A DNA stretch of 64,000 bases from Skermanella rosea (lineage in GTDB: Bacteria > Pseudomonadota > Alphaproteobacteria > Azospirillales > Azospirillaceae): the NCBI RefSeq assembly GCF_016806835.2, contig NZ_CP086113.1, positions 1 to 64,000 on the forward strand, written 5' to 3'. The translations under genes and the position numbers were made by a program. Positions 1 to 8,895 of this stretch are shown here, in pieces. The notes beneath the pieces were generated by a model that was not told the origin of the DNA, ran no database searches, and saw nothing but the letters and a program-made list of their open reading frames with translations. Position 1 is the first letter of the stretch; each line of letters starts with the position of its first letter.

Positions 1-123
1 GGTCAGGAACAGCCGGTTCGCGGCAGCCGTGATGCTGCCCTCCTGCACGATCACCATGAAGGTCCGCAGGAGGTTCCAGTCCAGCTGGTTGCCGAGCTTG
101 TCCAGTTCGCGCTGCTGCGCCAT
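1..123 (-). CDS. LysR-family regulator, N-terminus only (cut by window edge)
   Basis: Only the first 41 codons lie in the window; the gene continues past its left edge. The visible protein has the classic LysR start: a short lead, then LDWNLLRTFMVIVQEGSITA followed by AAANRLFLT, which is helix 1 and the start of the helix-turn-helix. It is transcribed leftward, divergent from the aldolase/dipeptide-transporter operon, so it is the natural candidate regulator of that operon (inference from arrangement). Effector domain and ligand are not visible. Confidence 0.8.
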   Translation of the reverse strand, partial: MAQQRELDKLGNQLDWNLLRTFMVIVQEGSITAAANRLFLT

Positions 124-367
124 GCGATGCGGTCCCGTATGCGTGCCATAAGTCCGGCTAAGGAAGCCGTAGGGCCACGGCGGCGGAAACGCGGCCGATC
201 CGCTCGCCGCCCGCCGTTCGGCGGCATTGCCACGGCCCCGACCCATAATCCTGGTTTATGGGGGCGATGAGAATTGCCAATTTGCCGGCCGCCGAGTTTC
301 CTCTTCGTAATGAACGGGTCGCCGAAGCCGGCGCCCTGCCCTTCCGACAATCGAACAGGAGTTCTTC
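124..367. promoter_or_regulatory. Divergent promoter region with LysR-box-like inverted repeat
   Basis: This 244-bp gap separates the leftward LysR gene from the rightward aldolase gene, so both promoters should lie here. At 155-169 there is a short inverted repeat, CGGCT / AGCCG around a 5-bp spacer, sized like a LysR-type binding site. The aldolase Shine-Dalgarno AGGAG is at about 357-361, 6 nt before its ATG. No clear sigma-70 -35/-10 pair can be read. The operator assignment is inference. Confidence 0.35.
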
Positions 368-1120
368 ATGGCCTCGAAACAGGACAAGGTGTCGCCCGCG
401 GAGTGGAAGACCCGCGTCGATCTGGCGGCGGCCTATCGACTGTTTCACCTGCTCGGCATGACCGACCTGATCTACACCCACATGTCGGCGCGCGTGCCCG
501 ACCAGGAAGGCCGTTTCCTGATCAACCCCTACGGCCTGATGTTCCACGAGGTCACCGCGTCCAACCTGATCAAGGTGGACGGCGAGGGCAATCTGGCCGA
601 GGACAGCGAGGGCGAAGCCAACCCGGCCGGATTCACCATCCACTCGGCGCTGCACATGGCGAGGCCGGACATCGGGTGCGCGATCCACCTGCACACCCAC
701 GCCGGCATGGCGGTCAGCGCGCAGGCGGACGGGCTGCTGCCGATCACCCAGCATTCGCTCCGCTGGTACGGCCGCATCGCCTATCACGACTACGAGGGCA
801 TCGCCCTGGACCATGCCGAGCGCGAGCGGCTGGCCCGCGACCTGGGCGACCACCATTCCATGATCCTGCGCAACCACGGCCTGCTGACGGTCGGCCGGGA
901 CGTGCCCGAGGCGGCCGTGCTGATGTACTACCTGGAGCAGAGCTGCCGGACCCAGATCGCGGCGCTGTCCGGCGGCCGGCCCCTGGTGACGCCCTCGCCG
1001 GAGATCTGCGAGCATACCGCGCTTCAGTACGAGAAGTCCTATCCCCGCGCCGGGGTCCTCGAATGGGGTCCCCTGCTGCGCTGGGTCGACGGCCAGGGCG
1101 GCGACGGCTACCGGGCCTGA
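368..1120 (+). CDS. Class II aldolase/adducin-domain protein
   Basis: This 250-aa cytoplasmic protein spans one class II aldolase/adducin domain. Zinc ligands are visible as HLHTH (His107, His109, His111) and the later RNHG motif (His170). The position that carries the catalytic Glu in fuculose and ribulose-phosphate aldolases reads PAGFTIH, so the usual acid is absent; this is common in adducin-like members, and the reaction may not be a sugar-phosphate aldol cleavage. AGGAG sits 6 nt upstream of the ATG. It is first in the operon and 77 bp before a peptide-type ABC binding protein, so it probably acts on the imported compound or a breakdown product. Substrate unknown. Confidence 0.85.
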   Translation: MASKQDKVSPAEWKTRVDLAAAYRLFHLLGMTDLIYTHMSARVPDQEGRFLINPYGLMFHEVTASNLIKVDGEGNLAEDSEGEANPAGFTIHSALHMARPDIGCAIHLHTHAGMAVSAQADGLLPITQHSLRWYGRIAYHDYEGIALDHAERERLARDLGDHHSMILRNHGLLTVGRDVPEAAVLMYYLEQSCRTQIAALSGGRPLVTPSPEICEHTALQYEKSYPRAGVLEWGPLLRWVDGQGGDGYRA

Positions 1121-1197
1121 CGCGCCGGAAGAATAATGGAAAGACCGGGGCATGAAGCCCCGGCGGAAGAATCACGAACAGGGAACCGGAGAAAGAC

Positions 1198-2823
1198 ATG
1201 AGCAACCGACTGGCGTATCTGCGCCGCCTCACCGCCTCGGGGGCCGTCGCGGCGGCCCTCCTCGCTCCCGCGGCACTGGTCGCGACCGCCGCGGGGCCGG
1301 CCCTGGCCCAGGAACAGGTGCAGAAGGGCGGGACGCTGAACGTCATCGTCCAGCCCGAGCCCCCGATCCTGGTCCTCGGCCTGAACCAGCAGGGACCGAC
1401 CCAGACGGTCGCCGGCAAGATCTACGAGGGCCTGCTGCGCTATGACCACGACCTGAACCCCATGCCGTCGCTGGCGGAGAGCTGGGAGGTTTCCCCCGAT
1501 GGCCTGACCTACACCTTCAAGCTGCGCCGGAACGCGAAGTGGCACGACGGAACGCCGTTCACGGCCAAGGACGTGGTGTTCACCACCGCCAAGTTCCTGC
1601 CCGAGGTCCATCCCCGCGCCCGCGCCAACTTCAGCCATGTCGAGAGCGTCGAGGCGCCCGACGACTACACCGTCACCTTCAAGCTGAAGCAGCCGTTTCC
1701 GGCCTTCATGAAGGCCTTCGAGGTGTCCTCGGCCCCGATGATGCCGGCCCATATCTACGAAGGCACCGATTACAAGCAGAACCCGAAAAACTCGACCCCG
1801 ATCGGCACCGGGCCGTTCAAGTTCGAGCAATGGGTCAAGGGCAGCCACATCCACCTGGTCAGGAACGCGGACTATTACCTCGACGGCCGGCCCTACCTGG
1901 ACGGGATCTATTTCCGGGTCATCCCCGACGCCGCCAGCCGCGCCCTGGCCCTGGAGAGCGGCCAGGTCGACATCAGCCAGTACAACGACGTCGAGCCGTT
2001 CGACGTGCCGCGCCTGAAGGAGCTGCCGCACCTCACCATGACCACCAAGGGCTACGAGTTCGTCGCCCCGCTGTCCTGGATCGAGATCAACACCCGCACC
2101 GCGCCGCTGGACGACAAGCGCTTCCGGCAGGCCCTGGCCCACGGGCTGAACCGCGAGTTCATCCGCGACCGGATCTGGTTCGGCCTGGGGCGCGTCGCGA
2201 CCGGCCCGGTCAATTCGGTGACCCCTTTCCATGAACCGGACGTCCCCGAATACGAGTACGATACCGACAAGGCCGAGGAACTGCTGGACGAGATGGGCCT
2301 GGAGCCCAACGGCAGCGGCGTGCGGGCCGAGATCACCCTGACCCCCATGCCCTATGGCGAGACCTGGGCGCGCCTGGGCGAGTACATCAAGCAGTCCTGG
2401 GGCAAGATCGGCGTCAAGGTGAACCTGGAGAGCACCGACGTCGCCGGCTGGGTCCAGAAGGTTTCCAACTGGGACTACCAGACGACCAACAACTTCGTCT
2501 ACCAGTACGGCGATCCGTCCCTGGGCGTGGCGCGGACCTATATCTCCGACAATATCCGCAAGGGCGTGATGTTCTCCAACACCATGGGCTATTCCAATCC
2601 CAAGGTCGACGAGCTGTTCGCCAAGGCCGCGGTGGAGAACGACCCCAAGCAGCGCGGCGCGCAGCTGAGCGAGGCCCAGAAGATCCTGGTCGGCGACATG
2701 CCGGTGATCTGGCTGCTGGAGATGGAGTTCCCGACCTTCGTCAACAAGCGGGTCCACAACGCGGTGACCACGGCGATCGGCACGTCCGAGAACTTCGCCG
2801 ACACGTGGGTCGAGAAGAAGTAA
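1198..2823 (+). CDS. Dipeptide/oligopeptide-type ABC transporter substrate-binding protein
   Basis: A 541-aa periplasmic binding protein of the SBP_bac_5 (DppA/OppA) class. A signal peptide covers about residues 1-37 and ends with ALA before QEQ. Family hallmarks are the N-terminal KGGTLNVIVQPEPP, the YEGLLRYD segment, LAESWEVSPDGLTYTFKLR and GTGPFKFEQW. Length is typical. GGAG lies 6 nt upstream of the ATG. It heads a cistron set followed by two permeases and a fused ATPase, giving a complete importer. This class carries di- and oligopeptides, nickel, glutathione, opines or other amidated compounds; the downstream M20 deacylase and HDAC-like amidohydrolase favour an acylated amine or peptide-like ligand (inference). 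Confidence 0.93.
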   Translation: MSNRLAYLRRLTASGAVAAALLAPAALVATAAGPALAQEQVQKGGTLNVIVQPEPPILVLGLNQQGPTQTVAGKIYEGLLRYDHDLNPMPSLAESWEVSPDGLTYTFKLRRNAKWHDGTPFTAKDVVFTTAKFLPEVHPRARANFSHVESVEAPDDYTVTFKLKQPFPAFMKAFEVSSAPMMPAHIYEGTDYKQNPKNSTPIGTGPFKFEQWVKGSHIHLVRNADYYLDGRPYLDGIYFRVIPDAASRALALESGQVDISQYNDVEPFDVPRLKELPHLTMTTKGYEFVAPLSWIEINTRTAPLDDKRFRQALAHGLNREFIRDRIWFGLGRVATGPVNSVTPFHEPDVPEYEYDTDKAEELLDEMGLEPNGSGVRAEITLTPMPYGETWARLGEYIKQSWGKIGVKVNLESTDVAGWVQKVSNWDYQTTNNFVYQYGDPSLGVARTYISDNIRKGVMFSNTMGYSNPKVDELFAKAAVENDPKQRGAQLSEAQKILVGDMPVIWLLEMEFPTFVNKRVHNAVTTAIGTSENFADTWVEKK

Positions 2824-2924
2824 CGGGCGCCGACCAGTGTCACGGCACGGCGATCCGCGCCGCCGGGCTTGTCGAGACCACTGTGCCGAACCACCAAGGC
2901 TCCCAGCGAAAGGGCTGAACGGCA

Positions 2925-3902
2925 ATGGCCGCCATCGCATCGTTCCTGGGAAGGCGGCTGATCAAGTCCGTCTTCATCCTGTTCGCCATCGTGGTGATCA
3001 ACTTCCTGCTGGTGCGCGCGGCACCCGGCGACCCGGCCATGGTCATGGCCGGAGAAGCCGGGGCCGCCGACCAGCAATATGTCGAGCAGCTTCGCGAACA
3101 GTTCGGCCTGGACCGGCCGCTGTACGAGCAACTCGGCATCTACCTGGCCGACGTGGCGACCGGCGATCTCGGGTACTCCTACCGGCAGCAGCGGCCGGTG
3201 TGGGACCTGATCGCCGACCGCCTGCCGCCGACGCTGATCCTGACCGGCTGCGCCTTCATCCTGGCGCTGACCGCCGGCATCCTGCTCGGCACCCTGGCGG
3301 CGATGAATGTCGGCCGCTGGTCGGACACCGCCATAACCGTGCTGGCGCTGCTCAGCTACGCGACGCCGATCTTCTGGGTCGGCCTGATGCTGATCCTGCT
3401 GTTCTCGGTCCAGCTCGGCTGGCTGCCCGCCTTCGGCTACGAGAGCGTCGGCGCCGGCTACGAGGGATGGGACCGGGTCACAGACATCGGGACGCACCTG
3501 ATCCTGCCGGTCGTGACGCTGGGGCTGTTCTACATGGCGGTCTATGCCCGGCTGACCCGCGCCTCGATCCTGGAGGTGCGCGACATGGATTTCGTCAAGA
3601 CCGCCCGCGCCAAGGGGCTCACCGAGACCCGCATCGTCTTCAGGCACGTGCTGCGGAACGCCATCCTGCCGGTCATCACCTTCGCCGGCATCCAGGCCGG
3701 CCAGCTGGTCGGCGGCTCGATCCTGGTCGAGACGGTGTTCGCCTGGCCCGGCATCGGCCGGCTGGCCTTCGACGCCGTCCTGCAGCGGGACTACCAGGTC
3801 CTGCTCGGCATCTTCTTCGTGACCTCGGTGATGGTGATCGTCTTCAACATCATCACCGACCTGGTCTACTCCCTCGTCGATCCCCGCATCGAGGTGGCCT
3901 GA
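2925..3902 (+). CDS. Dipeptide-type ABC transporter permease (DppB-like)
   Basis: A 325-aa inner-membrane protein with six or so hydrophobic segments and the BPD_transp_1 fold. The DppB/OppB start is clear: ITFLxRRLI-type lead with NFLLVRAAPGDPA. The EAA loop reads FVKTARAKGLTETRIVFRHV around residues 223-242 and ends with VFAWPGIGRLAFDAV. It pairs with the next permease to form the channel. It starts 101 bp after the binding-protein gene and stops 1 nt before the next start codon, so the two permeases are co-translated. Confidence 0.93.
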   Translation: MAAIASFLGRRLIKSVFILFAIVVINFLLVRAAPGDPAMVMAGEAGAADQQYVEQLREQFGLDRPLYEQLGIYLADVATGDLGYSYRQQRPVWDLIADRLPPTLILTGCAFILALTAGILLGTLAAMNVGRWSDTAITVLALLSYATPIFWVGLMLILLFSVQLGWLPAFGYESVGAGYEGWDRVTDIGTHLILPVVTLGLFYMAVYARLTRASILEVRDMDFVKTARAKGLTETRIVFRHVLRNAILPVITFAGIQAGQLVGGSILVETVFAWPGIGRLAFDAVLQRDYQVLLGIFFVTSVMVIVFNIITDLVYSLVDPRIEVA

Positions 3903-3903
3903 C

Positions 3904-4746
3904 ATGAGCCGTGACTTCTGGAAGGCCTTCGCCCGCAACCGCGGGGCGGTCGTCGGCCTGGCGATCCTGGCGCTGGTCGTGCTGTGCGCCATCTTCGCCA
4001 ACCTGCTCTACCCGGACAGTCCCTGGGACATGGTCGCGATCCCGTTCCAGCCGCCCCTGTCGGAGGACGCGCTGCTCGGCTCCGACACGCTGGGGCGCGA
4101 CATCGCCTCGGGCATCGTCCACGGCGCGCGGGTGTCGCTGCTGATCGGCCTGGCCTCCACCGCGGTGGCGCTGCTGATCGGCGTCACCCTGGGCGCCACC
4201 GCCGGCTACCATGGCGGGGCCATCGACGACGCGATCATGCGCTTCACGGAGCTGTTCCAGACCATCCCCAACTTCGTGCTGGCGGTGGTCCTGGTCGCCA
4301 TCTTCACGCCCAACATCACCAACATCACCATCGCGATCGCCATCGTGAGCTGGCCGCCGCTGGCCCGGCTGGCGCGGGGCGAGTTCATGGCGCTGCGCTC
4401 GCGGGAATTCGTGCAGGCGGCCGTCACGACCGGCCAGGGCACCGGCACCATAATCCTGCGCCAGATCCTGCCCAACAGCCTGTCGCCGATCATCGTCGCG
4501 GCCTCCCTGACCGTGGCGACGGCGATCCTGCTGGAAAGCTCGCTGAGCTTCCTGGGCCTGGGCGACCCCAACGTGATGAGCTGGGGCTACATGATCGGCG
4601 CCGCCCGCACCGTCATCCGGCAGGCGTGGTGGATGAGCTTCTTCCCCGGCGTCGCGATCCTGCTGACCGTGCTGGCGCTGAACCTCGTCGGCGAGGGGCT
4701 GAACGACGCCCTCAACCCGAAACTGGCTCGCAAGGGAAGGGCATGA
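3904..4746 (+). CDS. Dipeptide-type ABC transporter permease (DppC-like)
   Basis: A 280-aa inner-membrane permease of the DppC/OppC class. It has the cytoplasmic N-terminal FARNRGAVVGLAILALVVL transmembrane lead, the LLGSDTLGRDIASGIVHGAR motif diagnostic of the class, and the EAA loop FVQAAVTTGQGTGTIILRQI. Five or six transmembrane helices are expected. It partners the DppB-like permease immediately upstream. Its TGA overlaps the ATG of the ATPase gene (ATGA), a sign of translational coupling. Confidence 0.93.
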   Translation: MSRDFWKAFARNRGAVVGLAILALVVLCAIFANLLYPDSPWDMVAIPFQPPLSEDALLGSDTLGRDIASGIVHGARVSLLIGLASTAVALLIGVTLGATAGYHGGAIDDAIMRFTELFQTIPNFVLAVVLVAIFTPNITNITIAIAIVSWPPLARLARGEFMALRSREFVQAAVTTGQGTGTIILRQILPNSLSPIIVAASLTVATAILLESSLSFLGLGDPNVMSWGYMIGAARTVIRQAWWMSFFPGVAILLTVLALNLVGEGLNDALNPKLARKGRA

Positions 4747-6434
4747 CTATGGCGCCCGGTGAAACCGACGACGTCCTGCTGGACGTCCGCGACCTGACCG
4801 TCGCCCTGCCCCGGGGGGCGGAACGGCCCCACGCGGTCGAGGATGTCAGCCTCCGGATCCGGAGGAACGAGATCCTGTGCGTGGTCGGCGAGTCCGGCTC
4901 CGGCAAGTCGATGACCGCCCACGCCATCATGGGCCTGCTCCCGAAGCCGCATGTCAGGGTGGCGGGCGGCCAGGCGGCCTATCTCGGCCGCGACATCCTG
5001 GCCATGAGCGACGCCGAGCAGCGGTCGCTGCGCGGCGGCCGCATCGCGATGATCTTCCAGGAACCCATGACGGCGCTCAACCCGCTGATGACGGTCGGCG
5101 ACCAGATCGAGGAGAGCCTGAAGGCGCACTCCGCCATGGACAGGGCGGCCCGGCGCGCCCGCGTCCTGGAACTGCTGGAGGATGTCGGCCTGCCCGACCC
5201 GGACCGGCTGCGGCGCAGCTACCCGTTCCGCCTGTCGGGCGGCCAGCGGCAGCGGGTCATGATCGCCATGGCCCTGGCGCTGGAGCCCGACCTGCTGATC
5301 GCGGACGAGCCCACGACCGCGCTCGACGTGACGACGCAGCGGCAGATCCTGGACCTGATCCGCAAGGTGCAGGCCGAGCGCCGGATGGGCGTCATGTTCA
5401 TCACCCACGATTTCGGCGTCGTGGCCGAGATCGCGACCACGGTCGCGGTCATGCAGCATGGCAAGTGCGTCGAGGTCGGGCCGGCCGAGCAGGTGCTGAA
5501 CCGCCCCCGGCATCCCTACACCTGCGAGCTGATCGCCGCCGTCCCGCACTATATCGAGCACCGCGAAGACTTCACGAAGCGGGGCGACGCCCTGCTGACG
5601 GCGGAGAAGGTGCGGAAGGTCTTCCATATCGGCGGCGGCCTGTTCCGCAAGGGTCGCGACCTGGTGGCCGGCGACGACATCAGCCTCACCATCCATCCCG
5701 GCGAGACGCTGGGCGTGGTGGGAGAGAGCGGGTCCGGCAAGTCGACGCTGGGCCGCTGCATCGTCGGGCTGCACAAGGCGGACGGCGGGCGCATCCTGTT
5801 CCAGGGCCGGGACCTGGCGGGACTGAGCCGGAAACAGTTCCGGCCGGTCCGCAAGGACATCCAGATGATCTTCCAGGACCCCTACGCCTCGCTGAACCCG
5901 CGGCACAAGGTGGCGGACATCATCGCCCAGGGGCCGGTGGCGTTCGGGGAACCGAAGGCCAAGGCGGCGGCTCGGGCGCGCGAACTGCTTCGGCTGGTGG
6001 GACTGCCGGAGAGCGCTGCGGACCGCTATCCGCACGAGTTCTCCGGCGGGCAGCGCCAGCGCATCTCCATCGCCCGCGCGCTGGCGCTGGAGCCCAAGCT
6101 GATCATCGCGGACGAGCCGGTGTCGGCCCTGGACGTGTCGGTGCAGCGGCAGGTGCTCGACCTGCTCGACGATATCCGCCACCGGCTGGGCCTCGCCATG
6201 CTGTTCATCACCCACGACCTGCGGATCGCGGCCCAGGTCTGCGACACCATCGCGGTCATGCAGCGGGGCCGCGTGGTCGAGCTGAACAGCGCGCGCGAGG
6301 TCTTCCAGAACCCGCGGCACGCCTATACCCGGACCCTGCTCGACGCGATTCCGGGCAAGGCGTGGGAGATCCCGGAAAACCTCCGGCACCGGCACGGCGC
6401 TTCCGGCACCGCCGGCCGCGGAGCGGTGGCATGA
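4743..6434 (+). CDS. Fused dipeptide-type ABC ATPase (DppD-DppF in one chain)
   Basis: A 563-aa cytoplasmic protein with two complete nucleotide-binding domains. Domain 1 has Walker A GESGSGKS at 49-56, signature LSGGQRQR at 164-171 and Walker B LLIADEP at 184-190. Domain 2 has Walker A GESGSGKS at 327-334, signature FSGGQRQR and Walker B LIIADEP. Each domain carries the oligopeptide-transporter C-terminal stretch (HPYT, HAYT). The family usually has two separate ATPases, but fused forms are well known. The ATG is chosen because it overlaps the permease stop codon (ATGA). The stop in turn overlaps the next gene's ATG. Confidence 0.93.
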   Translation: MTMAPGETDDVLLDVRDLTVALPRGAERPHAVEDVSLRIRRNEILCVVGESGSGKSMTAHAIMGLLPKPHVRVAGGQAAYLGRDILAMSDAEQRSLRGGRIAMIFQEPMTALNPLMTVGDQIEESLKAHSAMDRAARRARVLELLEDVGLPDPDRLRRSYPFRLSGGQRQRVMIAMALALEPDLLIADEPTTALDVTTQRQILDLIRKVQAERRMGVMFITHDFGVVAEIATTVAVMQHGKCVEVGPAEQVLNRPRHPYTCELIAAVPHYIEHREDFTKRGDALLTAEKVRKVFHIGGGLFRKGRDLVAGDDISLTIHPGETLGVVGESGSGKSTLGRCIVGLHKADGGRILFQGRDLAGLSRKQFRPVRKDIQMIFQDPYASLNPRHKVADIIAQGPVAFGEPKAKAAARARELLRLVGLPESAADRYPHEFSGGQRQRISIARALALEPKLIIADEPVSALDVSVQRQVLDLLDDIRHRLGLAMLFITHDLRIAAQVCDTIAVMQRGRVVELNSAREVFQNPRHAYTRTLLDAIPGKAWEIPENLRHRHGASGTAGRGAVA

Positions 6435-7426
6435 GGAAGATCGCCGTCGTGGGGGCGGGATCCATCGGCTGCCTGCTGGCCGCCCGCCTGACCACGACGC
6501 CGGCCGAGGTGACGCTGGTCGCCCGCCCCAGGGCCGCCGAAGCGATCGGCCGGGACGGGATCACCCTGGCGACGCCGCTGGGGCGCGTCTCCCGCGTGCC
6601 GGTCCGGGTGACCGACGATGCCCTGTCGGCCGGAACGCAGGACGCGGTCTTCCTGTGCGTGAAGGCCCACGCGCTGGGCGGCGCGCTCGACACGCTGGCC
6701 AGCCTCGCCGGGCCGGAGACCGCCGTGGTGCCCATGGTCAACGGCATCCCCTGGTGGTACCCGCTCGGCCAGCCGGAGCCGCTGGGGTCGTACCGGTTGA
6801 AGTCCGTGGACCCGGACGGCACGCTGTGGCGGGCGATCCCGGCGGACCGGCTGGTCGGGTCCGTCACCTGGGTCTCGGTCGAGGGCGACGGCGCGGGGCG
6901 CATCCGGCACGTGGACGACCAGCGCTTCGTCTTCGGCGACCCGCTCGGCCGCAGGACGGCGGCGGTCGAGGGAATCGTCGAGCTGTTCAGCCTCGCCGGC
7001 TTCCAGGCCCGCGGCAGCCTCGACATCCGCTCCGACATCTGGACCAAGCTGTGGGGCAACCTGGCCTTCAACCCGCTGAGCGCCCTGACCGGCGCCACCA
7101 TGGGGGCGCTGTGCGTCGATCCCGGCACCCGCACGGTGGCCAGGACGCTGATGGAGGAGGCCCGCGCCGTGGCGGAGCGCCTGGGTGTGCGCTTCACCGC
7201 CGACATCGAGGCGCGCATCGCGGCGGCCGCCGCGGTCGGCGACTTCAGGACCAGCATGCTTCAGGACATGGAGGCCGGCCGGCGGCTGGAGGTCGAGGCG
7301 ATCGTCCGCGCCGTGGCCGAACTGGGAGCACTGGCCGGGGTGCCGACGCCGACCGTGGAGACGGTCGCGGCCCTGGTGGAGATGAGGGCCCGCCAGCGGG
7401 GCGGCCCCGCCGGCATGGCGGCCTGA
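6431..7426 (+). CDS. Ketopantoate reductase (ApbA/PanE)-family NADPH-dependent reductase
   Basis: A 331-aa enzyme starting [13 protein letters not shown], the Rossmann GxGxxG of the ApbA/PanE family. The catalytic-lysine/Asn region is recognisable as IWTKLWGNLAFNPLSALTG. Family members reduce 2-dehydropantoate to pantoate, but many paralogues sit in catabolic operons and reduce other 2-keto acids. Here the gene overlaps the ABC ATPase by 4 nt, so a role in catabolism of the imported compound is likelier than pantothenate synthesis (inference). Length and motifs look intact. Confidence 0.88.
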   Translation: MRKIAVVGAGSIGCLLAARLTTTPAEVTLVARPRAAEAIGRDGITLATPLGRVSRVPVRVTDDALSAGTQDAVFLCVKAHALGGALDTLASLAGPETAVVPMVNGIPWWYPLGQPEPLGSYRLKSVDPDGTLWRAIPADRLVGSVTWVSVEGDGAGRIRHVDDQRFVFGDPLGRRTAAVEGIVELFSLAGFQARGSLDIRSDIWTKLWGNLAFNPLSALTGATMGALCVDPGTRTVARTLMEEARAVAERLGVRFTADIEARIAAAAAVGDFRTSMLQDMEAGRRLEVEAIVRAVAELGALAGVPTPTVETVAALVEMRARQRGGPAGMAA

Positions 7427-7488
7427 GCGGGCATGACGGAAACCTTCCCCATCCGCGCGACAGCGCCACCAAACCGACGGAGACCCCG

Positions 7489-8553
7489 ATGCGCAGCTTC
7501 CACCATCCCGATACCGTGCTGCACCGGCCGCCGCAGTTCCTGGTGCGCGGCCAGCCCAAGCCGGTGCCCGAGAAGCCGGAGCGCGTGCAGGCCGTGCTCG
7601 ACGCCCTCGTCCGGCGCGGCGACCGCCTGGAACGGGCTCCGGACGCGGGTGCCGCACCCCGGGCCGCCGTGCATTCCCCGGAATACCTGGCCTTCCTGGA
7701 AACCGCCCACGCCCGCTGGACGGCCCTGCCCGACGCCTCGCCGGCGGTGATCCCCAACGTCCATCGCGGGCCGGACATGCTCTCGTACCCGTCCGGCGTG
7801 GTCGGTCAGGCGGGCTTCCACATGAGCGACACGGCCTGCCCGATCGCGGAGGGGACCTGGGCCGCCACCCGGGCGGCCTCCGACTGCGCCGTGGCGGCGG
7901 CACGGGTCGTCGCCTCGGGCGGAGAGGCGGCGGCCTACGCGCTCTGCCGGCCGCCGGGGCACCATGCCGGCCGCGACATGGCGGGCGGCTTCTGCTACCT
8001 GAACCATGCCGCGATCGCGGCGCAGGAGGCGCTGGGTCTGCTGGCGGCGCGCGGGCTGCCGCCGCGCGTGGCGGTGTTCGACGTGGACGTCCACCACGGC
8101 AACGGCACCCAGGCGATCTTCCGGGAGCGCGACGACGTGTTCTTCGTGTCGGTCCACGCCGACCCGATGGAGTTCTACCCCTTCATGGCCGGCCATGCGC
8201 ACGAGCGCGGGACCGGCCGCGGGGAAGGCTTCACCCTCAACTTGCCCCTGCCGCTCGGCACGTCGGAGGAGGCGTTCCTCGCGGCGGTCCAGGACGGCCT
8301 CGCCGCCATCGGGCGGTTCGCCCCGTCGCTGCTGGTGCTGTCGCTGGGCTTCGACACCTTCCAGGACGATCCCCTCGCCGCCTTCGGGGTGACGACCCCT
8401 GGCTTCGGCCGCCTGGGCGGCATCATCGCGGCGGCGAACCTGCCGACGGTGCTGATCCAGGAGGGCGGCTACGCGGTCGACCACCTCGCCGCGAACCTGT
8501 CGAGCTTCCTGGACGGGTTCGAAGCCGTCCACCGCCTCCCTTCCGCCTCGTGA
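7489..8553 (+). CDS. Histone deacetylase-like (acetylpolyamine/acyl-amine) amidohydrolase
   Basis: A 354-aa zinc amidohydrolase of the arginase/deacetylase superfamily. Active-site motifs are present: RPPGHHAGRD (paired His), FDVDVHHGNGTQ (zinc Asp/His), LGFDTFQDDP (zinc Asp) and the C-terminal QEGGYA Tyr. Bacterial members remove acyl groups from polyamines or other amines. GGAG sits 6 nt before the ATG at 7489, which fixes the start. It lies 62 bp after the reductase gene in a peptide-type uptake operon together with an M20 deacylase, suggesting stepwise deacylation of an imported acyl-amine (inference). Confidence 0.9.
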   Translation: MRSFHHPDTVLHRPPQFLVRGQPKPVPEKPERVQAVLDALVRRGDRLERAPDAGAAPRAAVHSPEYLAFLETAHARWTALPDASPAVIPNVHRGPDMLSYPSGVVGQAGFHMSDTACPIAEGTWAATRAASDCAVAAARVVASGGEAAAYALCRPPGHHAGRDMAGGFCYLNHAAIAAQEALGLLAARGLPPRVAVFDVDVHHGNGTQAIFRERDDVFFVSVHADPMEFYPFMAGHAHERGTGRGEGFTLNLPLPLGTSEEAFLAAVQDGLAAIGRFAPSLLVLSLGFDTFQDDPLAAFGVTTPGFGRLGGIIAAANLPTVLIQEGGYAVDHLAANLSSFLDGFEAVHRLPSAS

Positions 8554-8569
8554 CAAAGGAACCGACGCC

Positions 8570-8890
8570 ATGACCGACACTGCCTCCCGCCCCAAGGCGA
8601 CGCCGCACCAGCACCTGGAGAACGGGCGTACCCGCGTCACCGAGTGGCGCTTCGCGCCGGGTGCCGAGACGGGCGCCCACACCCACGAGTACGACTACGT
8701 GATCGTCCCCGTCACCCGCAGCCGCATGCGGCTGGAGATGCCGGACGGCACGGTGAACCATGCCGAGCTGGAGCCCGGCCGAAGCTATTTCCGCTCCGCC
8801 GGCGTGTCGCACAACGTGATCAACGACGGCGACGGCGATCTCGTCTTCGTGGAGGTCGAGTTCCTGGAACCCGCCTCGGTCCGGTCGTAG
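8570..8890 (+). CDS. Single-domain cupin protein
   Basis: A 106-aa small beta-barrel protein. Metal-site motifs of the cupin fold are visible: GAETGAHTHEYDYVIVPV (His-rich motif 1) and, later, EPGRSYFRSAGVSHNVIND (motif 2 with a conserved His). No extra domain is present. AAGGA lies upstream of the ATG, and the gene starts 16 bp after the deacetylase-like gene, within the same operon. It may be an isomerase, dioxygenase-like or ligand-sensing protein; sequence alone does not decide. Confidence 0.85.
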   Translation: MTDTASRPKATPHQHLENGRTRVTEWRFAPGAETGAHTHEYDYVIVPVTRSRMRLEMPDGTVNHAELEPGRSYFRSAGVSHNVINDGDGDLVFVEVEFLEPASVRS

Positions 8891-8895
8891 TCTCC

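Noticed and set aside
4743-6434. Possible split of the ABC ATPase into two genes
   Set aside because: The frame is continuous between the two ATPase domains, with no stop and no internal ribosome site at the junction, so a fusion is the simpler reading.
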